Shown here: positions 1-6,056 of the stretch, piece by piece
How positions within the stretch are numbered: position 1 is the stretch's first letter
How the letters are laid out: each line of letters starts with the position of its first letter
DNA from: Bacteroidota bacterium
Lineage (GTDB): Bacteria; Bacteroidota; Bacteroidia; Chitinophagales; Chitinophagaceae
Length of the DNA stretch: 6,464 bases
Reading direction: 5' to 3'
Assembly (NCBI GenBank): GCA_030831005.1
Contig: JAURLW010000081.1
Span: 1 to 6,464, forward strand
Translations under genes and position numbers: made by a program
The notes under the pieces: model-generated
Database searches by the model: none
Told to the model about the DNA's origin: nothing
The model's input: the letters and a program-made list of their open reading frames with translations, nothing else

Positions 1-21
1 AGCAAATTCTTCTTTCGTCAT
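1..21 (-). CDS. Start of a gene truncated by the left edge (7 codons)
   Basis: An ATG on the minus strand at 21-19 opens a reading frame that stays open to the window edge and reads MTKEEFA. It begins two bases after the TAA stop of the lipoprotein gene, giving the junction TAATTATG. The same spacing occurs at two other gene junctions in this window, so this is probably the next gene of that operon. Seven residues are too few to assign a family. The call rests on position and spacing only. Confidence 0.45.
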
Positions 22-23
22 AA

Positions 24-608
24 TTACATAAATATATAACTCGTGGTGCTCTTTTGCGTAACTCCAGATGGCAAATAAAGTTCTTCTTGAATTTGTATGG
101 TTTTAAGTGGCTTGTACAATAACTTCTGAACCAAATGCAAACCATTTCGTGTTTTGTTTGCTGTGATATAAATAGATTTAATTTTCTTATTCAATAAATC
201 TACCACTACTTGTAAAACTTGGGTTACCAATTGCTCATCTTTAGCTTCATAATACAAGGTCATCGTTTGCATACTAGGATCTTGAAACGTATTGACTTCA
301 TATTTAGACCTGAAACTACTATCACTAATATCCGTATCCCAAAATTGCACAGCTATAGACCTCCAATTTAAATCTAAAGCAGAAACCATTTGTGTATCTA
401 TTCCTTTTGCATCTTCGGTAATTTTATAAAGCGAATATGGCTGACCTTCAAAGGAATTCCATTGATCTTGAAAAAACTGTTTTACAGAATAATAGTTGCC
501 CTTTAGGACGGTATCCCTAACGATTTTATTTTTGTCGGCGCGACAAGAAACCAATGTTTGTGTACATAGGAGCAATAGCGCAAAGCCTATTAAAGCAACA
601 TATCTCAT
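24..608 (-). CDS. Small lipoprotein of unknown function
   Basis: This 194-residue protein has a type II signal peptide. A short N-terminus (MRY) is followed by a hydrophobic core at about residues 4-18 and a lipobox LVSC at 19-22, so Cys22 should be lipidated and the mature protein anchored in the cell envelope. The residues after the cysteine (RADK) do not clearly match the acidic export signals described for surface lipoproteins of Bacteroidota, so a periplasm-facing location is possible. The mature part is mixed alpha/beta in character, with a strand-like stretch around 114-121 (QTMTLYYE), a probable helix at 124-141 and another strand at 143-150. I recognise no family and see no catalytic motif. 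The start is supported by a promoter about 20 bp upstream and by the signal peptide beginning right at it. It is probably co-transcribed with the gene starting at position 21. Confidence 0.85.
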   Translation of the reverse strand: MRYVALIGFALLLLCTQTLVSCRADKNKIVRDTVLKGNYYSVKQFFQDQWNSFEGQPYSLYKITEDAKGIDTQMVSALDLNWRSIAVQFWDTDISDSSFRSKYEVNTFQDPSMQTMTLYYEAKDEQLVTQVLQVVVDLLNKKIKSIYITANKTRNGLHLVQKLLYKPLKTIQIQEELYLPSGVTQKSTTSYIFM

Positions 609-627
609 AACGCGAATTTACAAAAAG

Positions 628-655
628 CAAATTTAAAAAGTAGAAAAATAAACAA
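628..655 (-). promoter_or_regulatory. Bacteroidota-type promoter of the lipoprotein gene
   Basis: Read on the minus strand, TTG (655-653) is followed by 17 bp and then TAAATTTG (635-628). This matches the -33 TTG and -7 TAnnTTTG elements of the primary sigma factor of Bacteroidota. Transcription should start at about 621-624, leaving a short leader of roughly 13-16 nt before the ATG at 608. There is no Shine-Dalgarno sequence, as is usual in this phylum. The start point is inferred. Confidence 0.75.
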
Positions 656-660
656 TAGTG

Positions 661-668
661 TATATTTG
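661..668 (+). promoter_or_regulatory. Possible -7 element for the ZIP-GT9 operon
   Basis: TATATTTG fits the TAnnTTTG -7 consensus and lies 51 bp upstream of the transporter ATG on the correct strand. No TTG is found 17-21 bp upstream, so only half of the expected promoter is present. The sequence is AT-rich enough for an 8-mer of this kind to occur by chance. It is the best plus-strand candidate in the 111-bp divergent region between the lipoprotein and transporter genes. Confidence 0.35.
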
Positions 669-719
669 TAATAACATTCTGGCACGGCTTGGTTTCAACA
701 AGCACTTATATTTATATTA

Positions 720-1448
720 ATGACGTATTTGTTCAATCTTTTATTATTCGTTATAACACTTATTGGTGGCTTACTACCCTTAAGAAATAAGGATTTTCAT
801 CCAGAAAAAATCAATACGATATTAGCCTTTTCAGGATCTTTTTTACTAGCCGTAACTCTTTTACATTTAATACCTGAAACCTTTACCGACATTGGCTCAA
901 AAGCCGGACTTTACTTACTAATTGGATTTTTCATACAATTGGTTATTCAACGCTACACACACGGAGTGGAGCATGGTCATATTCACGTGCATCATCATGG
1001 TGAAAAAATGGCACTTTCGTCTGTGATTATTGGTTTGAGTTTACACGCAGCAATGGAAGGCATTCCATTAGGTTTCAATTACCATTCCAATAGTACCGAG
1101 CCCGCATTGTACTTAGCCATTGCAACCCATAAATTTCCGGAAGCAATTTTAGTAGCCTCCTTGTTGATAGCAACAGGGAATAGAACTAAGATCATTCCTA
1201 CCATTGTTTTCTTTTCAGCCATTACCCCAGTAACTGCTATTTTAGCACATAATTTGGGCATTTATTTCTTATTTGTATCCACTATTATTTCTGTTATCAT
1301 TCCTATAGTTGCAGGTGCTTTTTTGCATATTGCTACCACTATATTTTTTGAAAGTGGCACCAAGCATCATATGCTTACCAATAAAAAAATATTGGCTATT
1401 CTATTGGGTGTTGGACTAGGTTTATTGACTACTCTTATTCATGATTAA
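720..1448 (+). CDS. ZIP family divalent metal transporter
   Basis: This 242-residue inner-membrane protein probably imports zinc or another divalent metal into the cytoplasm. About eight membrane segments can be drawn: 3-20, 34-51, 62-78, 99-119, 129-151, 158-180, 183-208 and 224-240. ZIP signatures are HLIPE (49-53) in TM2, HAAMEG (109-114) in TM4 and HKFPEA (137-142) in TM5. H109, E113, H137 and E141 sit where family members place the main metal site. The loop between TM3 and TM4 is histidine-rich, with seven His within 81-93, as is typical of ZIP proteins. K138 and A110 replace the polar or acidic residues that form the second metal site in binuclear ZIPs, so a single-site arrangement like that of human ZIP1-3 is inferred. 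Length is normal for a bacterial ZIP. The leader before the ATG is AT-rich without a Shine-Dalgarno sequence. The stop lies 2 nt before the downstream glycosyltransferase gene. Metal specificity cannot be read from sequence. Confidence 0.93.
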   Translation: MTYLFNLLLFVITLIGGLLPLRNKDFHPEKINTILAFSGSFLLAVTLLHLIPETFTDIGSKAGLYLLIGFFIQLVIQRYTHGVEHGHIHVHHHGEKMALSSVIIGLSLHAAMEGIPLGFNYHSNSTEPALYLAIATHKFPEAILVASLLIATGNRTKIIPTIVFFSAITPVTAILAHNLGIYFLFVSTIISVIIPIVAGAFLHIATTIFFESGTKHHMLTNKKILAILLGVGLGLLTTLIHD

Positions 1449-1450
1449 AT

Positions 1451-2458
1451 ATGTTAGCGTTGCAACCTAAACATATCATCATCAGCCGAACAGATAGTAT
1501 TGGAGATGTTATCTTAACCCTACCCTTAGCTGGTTTGATAAAACAGCAATTCCCAAATTGTAGCATTAGCTTTATTGGCCAACCCTATACCCAAGCAGTA
1601 ATTGAGCGCTGTCAACAAGTAGATCATTTTATCAGTAAGGCTGATTTTATTACTTCCCATACTACTACAAAAGCAGATGCTATAATCCATGTCTTCCCTG
1701 ATGCTGCAATTGCAAAAGCTGCAAAAGGAAAAGATATAACCTTACGCATTGGCACCACCAATCGATGGTTTCATTGGTTGTACTGCAACCGTTTAGTTCG
1801 CTTAAGTCGTAGGCATTCACCACTTCATGAAGCTCAATTAAATGCAAAGCTGTTACAACCCCTATTTCTCGAAACGAATTATTCACTCGAGCAACTAGCA
1901 GATGCCACAACTTTAGGAACAGAAACAAGTTCAGCATTTTCCTTGGATCATTCCAAATATCACTTGATATTACACCCAACTTCTAAAGGAAGTGCGAGAG
2001 AATGGGGCAATGAAAACTTTGAAAATTTAGTACGTTTATTACCTAAAGAAAACTTCACCCTTTATTTGTGTGGCTTAGAAAGTGATCGAACTAAATTAGC
2101 ACCCTTATTAGAAAAATGCGATGGCGAGTTCTTTATTGATTGTATAGGCAAATTCAACTTAAGTACCTATATCGATTTTATTCAAGCTGCAGATGGCCTT
2201 ATTGCCAATAGTACTGGCCCGCTTCATATTGCAGCTTTAAGCAATAAAGATGCCTTTGGAATATATCCACCTATAAAACCTATGCATCCTGGCAGATGGT
2301 CGCCCATAGGCAAACACAGCCAAGTCTTTGTTTTAGATAAATCTTGTGAAAGTTGCAGACATACTCAAGAAGCATGTGCTTGTATGTTAGCCATTCAACC
2401 AATGGCAGTTGCAGAAGCGATTAAGCAAGCAAGGCAAAGGAAATTAAATAAGCTCTAG
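1451..2458 (+). CDS. Glycosyltransferase family 9 (heptosyltransferase-like) protein
   Basis: This 335-residue cytoplasmic or membrane-associated GT-B enzyme resembles ADP-heptose:LPS heptosyltransferases. The N-terminal Rossmann-like domain opens with IIISRTDSIGDVILTLPL (9-26). D19 occupies the position of the conserved aspartate in the WaaC-type SxGD motif. The C-terminal, nucleotide-sugar-binding domain has HPTSKGSAREW (175-185), with K179 at the expected donor-binding place, and ANSTGPLHIAA (252-262), the family's glycine-proline-histidine donor motif. Near the C-terminus, C299, C302, C309 and C311 form a CxxC-x6-CxC cluster of the sort often seen in this family, possibly structural. The likely role is adding a sugar to LPS core or another envelope glycan. 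The sugar donor is not certain, since Bacteroidota GT9 enzymes vary. It starts 2 nt after the ZIP stop (TAAATATG), so it is probably translationally coupled. Its last 15 bp overlap the end of the convergent DUF3050 gene. It appears complete. Confidence 0.92.
   Translation: MLALQPKHIIISRTDSIGDVILTLPLAGLIKQQFPNCSISFIGQPYTQAVIERCQQVDHFISKADFITSHTTTKADAIIHVFPDAAIAKAAKGKDITLRIGTTNRWFHWLYCNRLVRLSRRHSPLHEAQLNAKLLQPLFLETNYSLEQLADATTLGTETSSAFSLDHSKYHLILHPTSKGSAREWGNENFENLVRLLPKENFTLYLCGLESDRTKLAPLLEKCDGEFFIDCIGKFNLSTYIDFIQAADGLIANSTGPLHIAALSNKDAFGIYPPIKPMHPGRWSPIGKHSQVFVLDKSCESCRHTQEACACMLAIQPMAVAEAIKQARQRKLNKL
2444..2458. other. 15-bp tail-to-tail gene overlap
   Basis: The plus-strand glycosyltransferase ends with TAG at 2456-2458. 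The minus-strand DUF3050 gene ends with TAA at 2446-2444. Both therefore code through the same 15 bp, and no room is left between the operons for a conventional bidirectional terminator. No stem-loop with a T-tract is visible at the junction. Confidence 0.9.
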
Positions 2459-3208
2459 TATTGCATCCCACAGTTGGTAACGATGCTGTATACTTCTTTT
2501 AGCATATTCAGCGGCCTCTTCCCATTTGTGCACATCATCTCCACATAAAGCAGAAACCATTTCAATTGCCAAATGACTATGATGATCGCCATCTACTTCT
2601 ATATGACGTTCCAAATAATATTTAAACGGATTAATTTTCTCTGGATGACTCGTAGAAAGTTCTTTTACTAAATTCATGAACATTTCTGGGATCAAATCTT
2701 CTCTTCCAAAAGTAAAAACCGATGCCACCACATGTGCTTTTTGGGTAGCTACCACTTCAAATGTAAATTCAAGGAAAGCTTGTACTTTAGGATGCGCAAC
2801 CTGTTTTTTGATAACATCGTGAATAGCAATGCCCTTTTGCAAATCTTCCAAGAACGCATGAATACCGGAGGTAGACGCCCCCAATTGCTGCATTGCTTTT
2901 ACATACATTTCAAAATGGCTCATACGCACACCGTGCTCGTCAACATCTGATTCTTCACCTAATACAATTTCATTGATCAAATAGCGGGTATTCGGCGTTC
3001 CAACTGGCACCCACGGCACTTGAACACAAGTAAGTAATTGCTGCAATGTTTTTAATAAAGACATGAAATCAAACACTGCATATACATGTTGTTCTGTAAA
3101 CAACTGTAATTGATCTAAACGTTCTACTTTCTTATACAAAGGATGGGTAAGTAAGGCTTGTCGATCTTGTTCTATAACTTTCTTAATTTGTTCTATTGAG
3201 GCGTTCAT
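2444..3208 (-). CDS. DUF3050 family, heme-oxygenase-like protein
   Basis: This cytoplasmic helical protein of 254 residues has no signal peptide and matches the pattern of the DUF3050 family, which is thought to share the heme-oxygenase-like fold. From the chosen start, conserved-looking stretches are FTEQHVYAVFDFM (37-49), PNTRYLINEIVLGEE (72-86), MSHFEMY (96-102), QKAHVVASVFTFGRE (156-170) and YYLERHIEVDGDHHSHL (198-214). The last is rich in His, Glu and Asp, and with E39, H41, E80, H98 and E100 it offers plausible metal ligands like those of heme-oxygenase-like diiron oxidases. Enzymatic activity is inferred and no substrate is known. A longer ORF reaches 3244 (12 extra residues), but that start lies inside batE. 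The ATG at 3208 falls 2 nt after the batE stop (TAAAGATG), so I prefer it. It is the last gene of the batD-batE operon and overlaps the convergent glycosyltransferase gene by 15 bp. Confidence 0.85.
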   Translation of the reverse strand: MNASIEQIKKVIEQDRQALLTHPLYKKVERLDQLQLFTEQHVYAVFDFMSLLKTLQQLLTCVQVPWVPVGTPNTRYLINEIVLGEESDVDEHGVRMSHFEMYVKAMQQLGASTSGIHAFLEDLQKGIAIHDVIKKQVAHPKVQAFLEFTFEVVATQKAHVVASVFTFGREDLIPEMFMNLVKELSTSHPEKINPFKYYLERHIEVDGDHHSHLAIEMVSALCGDDVHKWEEAAEYAKRSIQHRYQLWDAILELI

Positions 3209-3210
3209 CT

Positions 3211-3966
3211 TTAAAATTTTGTAAGGGTTTGTTGTTGCATCCAAGTTTCTACTCCATTTGGCAAGGCCACTTTATACCAATTAGGTGTTCGTTCTAATAC
3301 CGAAACAATCGTACCATACGGTACTTTTGTACCTAACTTAGACATAGGGGTCGCATATTGCATTGCTTGATCGGATTGAACAACAAAAACAGTAGTATTC
3401 TTTAATGAAGACCAAGAAAAATAGGCCATAATAAAAAAACAAATACTTAAAAAAAGCATACTGTTTTTGACTATTCTAAACTGTTTCTTTGTTTGCAATG
3501 CCTTAGGCAAGTACATACTTAATCCGATAAGTACCCATAAACCAAGTGCCGTAAAAGCCCAATACGTATGAAAATAGGGACTACTTAAAAGCTTCCACCA
3601 CCTTAACAAAATAAAGTCAAAATAGTTGGGCAATCGATCAACTAATCTACTTTGAGCAACCAGCAAATTATCCTTTGCATCTTTGTTAAAGGGATTAAGC
3701 AATATGGCTTTTTGGAAACAGGCAATAGACTCTGCCAATAAATGTTGTTGATAATATACTACCCCTTTATTATACCAAAGCTGATCTTGATAAGGAGCTT
3801 CTTGCAACATACTGTCGATACAAACATTTGCAAAATCCCAGTTTTTGTTTTGCATAGCTTGCTGAAATTGCAAGGGAAGGGTACTTTTTGCATTGTCTGC
3901 CCAAACTGAAAAGCTAGCAAAATTTAGAACTGTAGCAATAATAAAATAGAACTTCATCTTCTTCAT
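3211..3966 (-). CDS. batE: BatE: TPR and SH3-like aerotolerance protein
   Basis: This 251-residue envelope protein has the architecture of BatE from the Bacteroides aerotolerance operon. It has an N-terminal signal peptide (hydrophobic 5-22, likely cleavage after VWA at 21-23). A tetratricopeptide region at about 30-105 follows, with the clearest repeat at 64-96 (WYNKGVVYYQ, then AESIACFQKAILLNP). Two membrane segments lie near 134-154 and 168-186. A C-terminal bacterial SH3-like domain spans about 190-250 and contains GTIVSVLERTPNWYKVALPNG (218-238) and a tryptophan at 242. The TPR and SH3 parts probably both face the periplasm and mediate protein contacts, since an even number of membrane passes separates them. 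Its ATG overlaps the batD stop by 4 bp (ATGA), so it is translationally coupled. A second Met at residue 4 is a possible alternative start, but the ATGA overlap supports the first. Bat proteins are linked to oxygen tolerance and envelope stress, but their biochemical role is unresolved. Confidence 0.88.
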   Translation of the reverse strand: MKKMKFYFIIATVLNFASFSVWADNAKSTLPLQFQQAMQNKNWDFANVCIDSMLQEAPYQDQLWYNKGVVYYQQHLLAESIACFQKAILLNPFNKDAKDNLLVAQSRLVDRLPNYFDFILLRWWKLLSSPYFHTYWAFTALGLWVLIGLSMYLPKALQTKKQFRIVKNSMLFLSICFFIMAYFSWSSLKNTTVFVVQSDQAMQYATPMSKLGTKVPYGTIVSVLERTPNWYKVALPNGVETWMQQQTLTKF

Positions 3967-5924
3967 TTTTTACTATTTTCAATGTGAGTAATAATAGCAA
4001 TAGTGTCTTGATATGTTTGCTGCATTTTGTGCTCTGCAATCGAAGGTGCATATAAGGCCATTTCGCAATCATTGATTACTGCTGTTACATTATCAATTAT
4101 TTTTTGTTCCAATTGCCTTGCTGCCAATTTTTCTAAAGCTGCTTCTTTAGACAAGCTCGCTAAATCAATAGTTAATTTATCGCTTAAATAAAGCCAAATA
4201 GCTTTAGATACCTCTTCATAAAACAACTCAATCTGCTTTTGGTCTAAAAACACTTGAGCTTTTTTCATTCGTTTTAAAGCCACTCGATTTGATCGATTAT
4301 TTCGTTTATCAATCCAAGCACTCCACATCTTTTGCCATTTGTGCTTTGTTAACTGAATAAGTAAAAACAAGCCTACCAATAGCATTATCATCCAATACCA
4401 CACATGATCGAATGCATAAAAAGGATTTTGGGCATTAATGGAACGATTGTAATTATGAAATTGACTTAGCTTAACTTTTTTATTAGTAGGTAGTTGCTTA
4501 CCTAACACTACATGTAAATGAATAGGCTGTGAAACGATGCTCTCGTATTGTTGAGTTGCCGGATTAAAATAGGAAAAAGTAATGGGCGCTATTTCGTAAT
4601 CACCTGGTGCCGTTGGCAATAAGGCATATTCAAATTCTTTAAAACCTTCAATAGCCGTTGTTCTTCCTGTTATAGAGTCTATGACTACAGGGTCATATTT
4701 TTCTAATCCTTTTGGCAAATCAAATACAGGGGCTTCTATTAATTTCAAATTACCACTTCCCCTAATAAGTAATTTTAATTTTAAAGCATCATCGGTGCTA
4801 CAGGATAGTTTGTCTAATTGAACATCGAATTGAAATTTACCAACAGCTCCAGTATACGATATTGGTTTTTTAGTGTTGGGTACTTCTTTAACGTTTATCG
4901 AAACGGGCGCACTTGCAATTGTTACTGGAATATCTTTATAAGCCATTCCCGAAAAAAGATCATTATCAAAAAATGGATCGCCCATAAACAAGCTTCCAAA
5001 TTGACTAAAAAAAGGATCATCAGCAAAAGGATTTGCTCGCTTTGTTTTTTGCACTACCCTTACCAGCCCCTTTGCTTCTGCAGGATCTAATTGCAATTTG
5101 CCTACTTGCTGAGGGAATAGTGCTGACTTTTTGAGAAGAAATACCTGGTATTTTTTACCATTGATAATTTCTTCTGTCGGTTTCATTTCTTTTGGCAATT
5201 CAAAATCTTGTGTCCAAAAACCATTTAAGGAAGGCAATTTTGAAATACTCATTTGCATAGGCAAACGCGTATAAAGCTTATAGCTTGTCGTAATTTGCTC
5301 ACCTACATAGGCACTTGATTTATCTACGCTAACTTTTATAAAAACATCTTTATTTAAATCTGCAGGCGCTTTTATCTCTTCTGCCGACTGATTTGAGGGT
5401 GGCGCTTGTTGTCGACCTCTCCCTGAAAAAAGTTGTTGCATCTGTTGCATTTGCTGACGCATCATTGCCCAAGGATCTTGATCGTCGTCTCCGAATGGAT
5501 CTCTCGACGAGGATCTTTGTTGGGCTAAAGATCCATTTACTACCTGCACACTTACCGCATTAGAAACATAGGTGTGATTAGCAGCATCTTTGGCGATAGC
5601 ACCTAAAACAGTACAAGTACCTGAATGCTTAGGCTGTAAAACATAAGAAATGGTAATTGTTTTTGATTCTACCATTCTATTACCCATCATTTGAATATTG
5701 GACTGCGACGATTGATAGGGACCTCCAACGATATTGAAATCTGTATAATTAGGAGGCGATAAGCTCTCTATTTGTTGCGCATTTTGCAAGACGTAATCTA
5801 CTTGCAACTGATCTTTTATGCCCATTTTTTCTCCACCAACTTGCGTACTAAAAACAAGCTGTTGAGCAAAAGCGCTCCAAGAAGAAAAAACTATAAAAAG
5901 CCATAGCAAAAATGACCTTGCCAT
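3963..5924 (-). CDS. batD: BatD: envelope aerotolerance protein
   Basis: This 653-residue protein fits the BatD family. A signal peptide covers residues 1-20 (cleavage likely after AFA). A large periplasmic region of beta-sandwich character then spans about 21-500, with repeated motifs such as VSVDKSSAYVGEQITTSYKLY (198-218) and LDKLSCSTDDALKLKLLIRGSG (from 370) typical of its Ig-like modules. One membrane helix lies at about 508-526. A basic stretch (527-555) and a helical cytoplasmic tail to the C-terminus follow. Two low-complexity linkers interrupt the beta domains: a Met/Gln-rich one at 150-173 preceded by RDPFGDDD (141-148), and a Phe/Asp-rich one at 298-325. It is thought to be part of a membrane complex with BatA/BatB-type VWA proteins and a MoxR ATPase. 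None of those flank it here, because the upstream gene is a divergent transporter. A good promoter lies immediately upstream, so batD leads the batD-batE-DUF3050 operon. Length and architecture are normal. Confidence 0.92.
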   Translation of the reverse strand: MARSFLLWLFIVFSSWSAFAQQLVFSTQVGGEKMGIKDQLQVDYVLQNAQQIESLSPPNYTDFNIVGGPYQSSQSNIQMMGNRMVESKTITISYVLQPKHSGTCTVLGAIAKDAANHTYVSNAVSVQVVNGSLAQQRSSSRDPFGDDDQDPWAMMRQQMQQMQQLFSGRGRQQAPPSNQSAEEIKAPADLNKDVFIKVSVDKSSAYVGEQITTSYKLYTRLPMQMSISKLPSLNGFWTQDFELPKEMKPTEEIINGKKYQVFLLKKSALFPQQVGKLQLDPAEAKGLVRVVQKTKRANPFADDPFFSQFGSLFMGDPFFDNDLFSGMAYKDIPVTIASAPVSINVKEVPNTKKPISYTGAVGKFQFDVQLDKLSCSTDDALKLKLLIRGSGNLKLIEAPVFDLPKGLEKYDPVVIDSITGRTTAIEGFKEFEYALLPTAPGDYEIAPITFSYFNPATQQYESIVSQPIHLHVVLGKQLPTNKKVKLSQFHNYNRSINAQNPFYAFDHVWYWMIMLLVGLFLLIQLTKHKWQKMWSAWIDKRNNRSNRVALKRMKKAQVFLDQKQIELFYEEVSKAIWLYLSDKLTIDLASLSKEAALEKLAARQLEQKIIDNVTAVINDCEMALYAPSIAEHKMQQTYQDTIAIITHIENSKK

Positions 5925-5941
5925 AAAAAAATTTTTAATTG

Positions 5942-5970
5942 CAAATTTAATACGGGGGCTAATTAAGCAA
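5942..5970 (-). promoter_or_regulatory. Bacteroidota-type promoter of the batD-batE-DUF3050 operon
   Basis: On the minus strand, TTG (5970-5968, within TTTTG) is followed by 18 bp and then TAAATTTG (5949-5942). This matches the phylum's -33/-7 promoter pattern. The predicted start is around 5935-5938, giving a leader of only about 11-14 nt before the batD ATG at 5924. The 9-mer TAAATTTGC is identical to that of the lipoprotein promoter at the other end of the window. Confidence 0.72.
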
Positions 5971-6026
5971 AATTAACAGTGGTTAAAAATGCGTTAAAAC
6001 AGTTCAATATTTAAAGACAAAATATG

Positions 6027-6034
6027 TACTTTTA
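6027..6034 (+). promoter_or_regulatory. Weak -7-like element upstream of the MFS gene
   Basis: TACTTTTA differs from TAnnTTTG at the last base and lies 22 bp before the transporter ATG, a reasonable distance for a short-leader transcript. No TTG is present at the expected -33 position, near 6003-6008. It is listed because the divergent gene needs a promoter in this 132-bp gap and nothing better is visible on the plus strand. Confidence 0.28.
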
Positions 6035-6056
6035 GTTGAAATACATAAAAACCGAA

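Noticed and set aside
375..391. A 17-bp exact repeat (taaagcagaaaccattt) also present at 2546-2562
   Set aside because: Both copies encode the peptide MVSAL in unrelated genes on the minus strand. There is no flanking similarity, so it is most likely a coincidence of codon use.
680..694. TGGCACGGCTTGG resembles a sigma-54 (-24/-12) promoter upstream of the ZIP gene
   Set aside because: The -24 half TGGCACG is good, but the position where TTGC is required (691-694) reads GGTT, and the only TTG is displaced by two bases. Sigma-54 spacing is strict.
957..1000. Histidine-rich coding stretch (seven His in 13 residues) considered as a novel metal-sensing element
   Set aside because: A His-rich loop between TM3 and TM4 is an ordinary feature of ZIP transporters.
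1680..1979. Minus-strand open frame of 99 codons within the glycosyltransferase gene
   Set aside because: It lies wholly inside a well-supported GT9 coding region, has no promoter or recognisable protein features, and looks like an antisense shadow. The same holds for antisense frames at 1079-1261, 2732-2950 and 4818-5090.
3209..3244. Upstream start at 3244 for the DUF3050 gene
   Set aside because: It would add 12 residues coded inside batE. The ATG at 3208 sits 2 nt after the batE stop, matching the other junctions here.
5935..5966. TTAATT and AATTAA inverted repeat spanning the batD -7 element
   Set aside because: A 6-bp all-AT repeat 20 bp apart is expected by chance in this AT-rich intergenic DNA, so it is not called as an operator.
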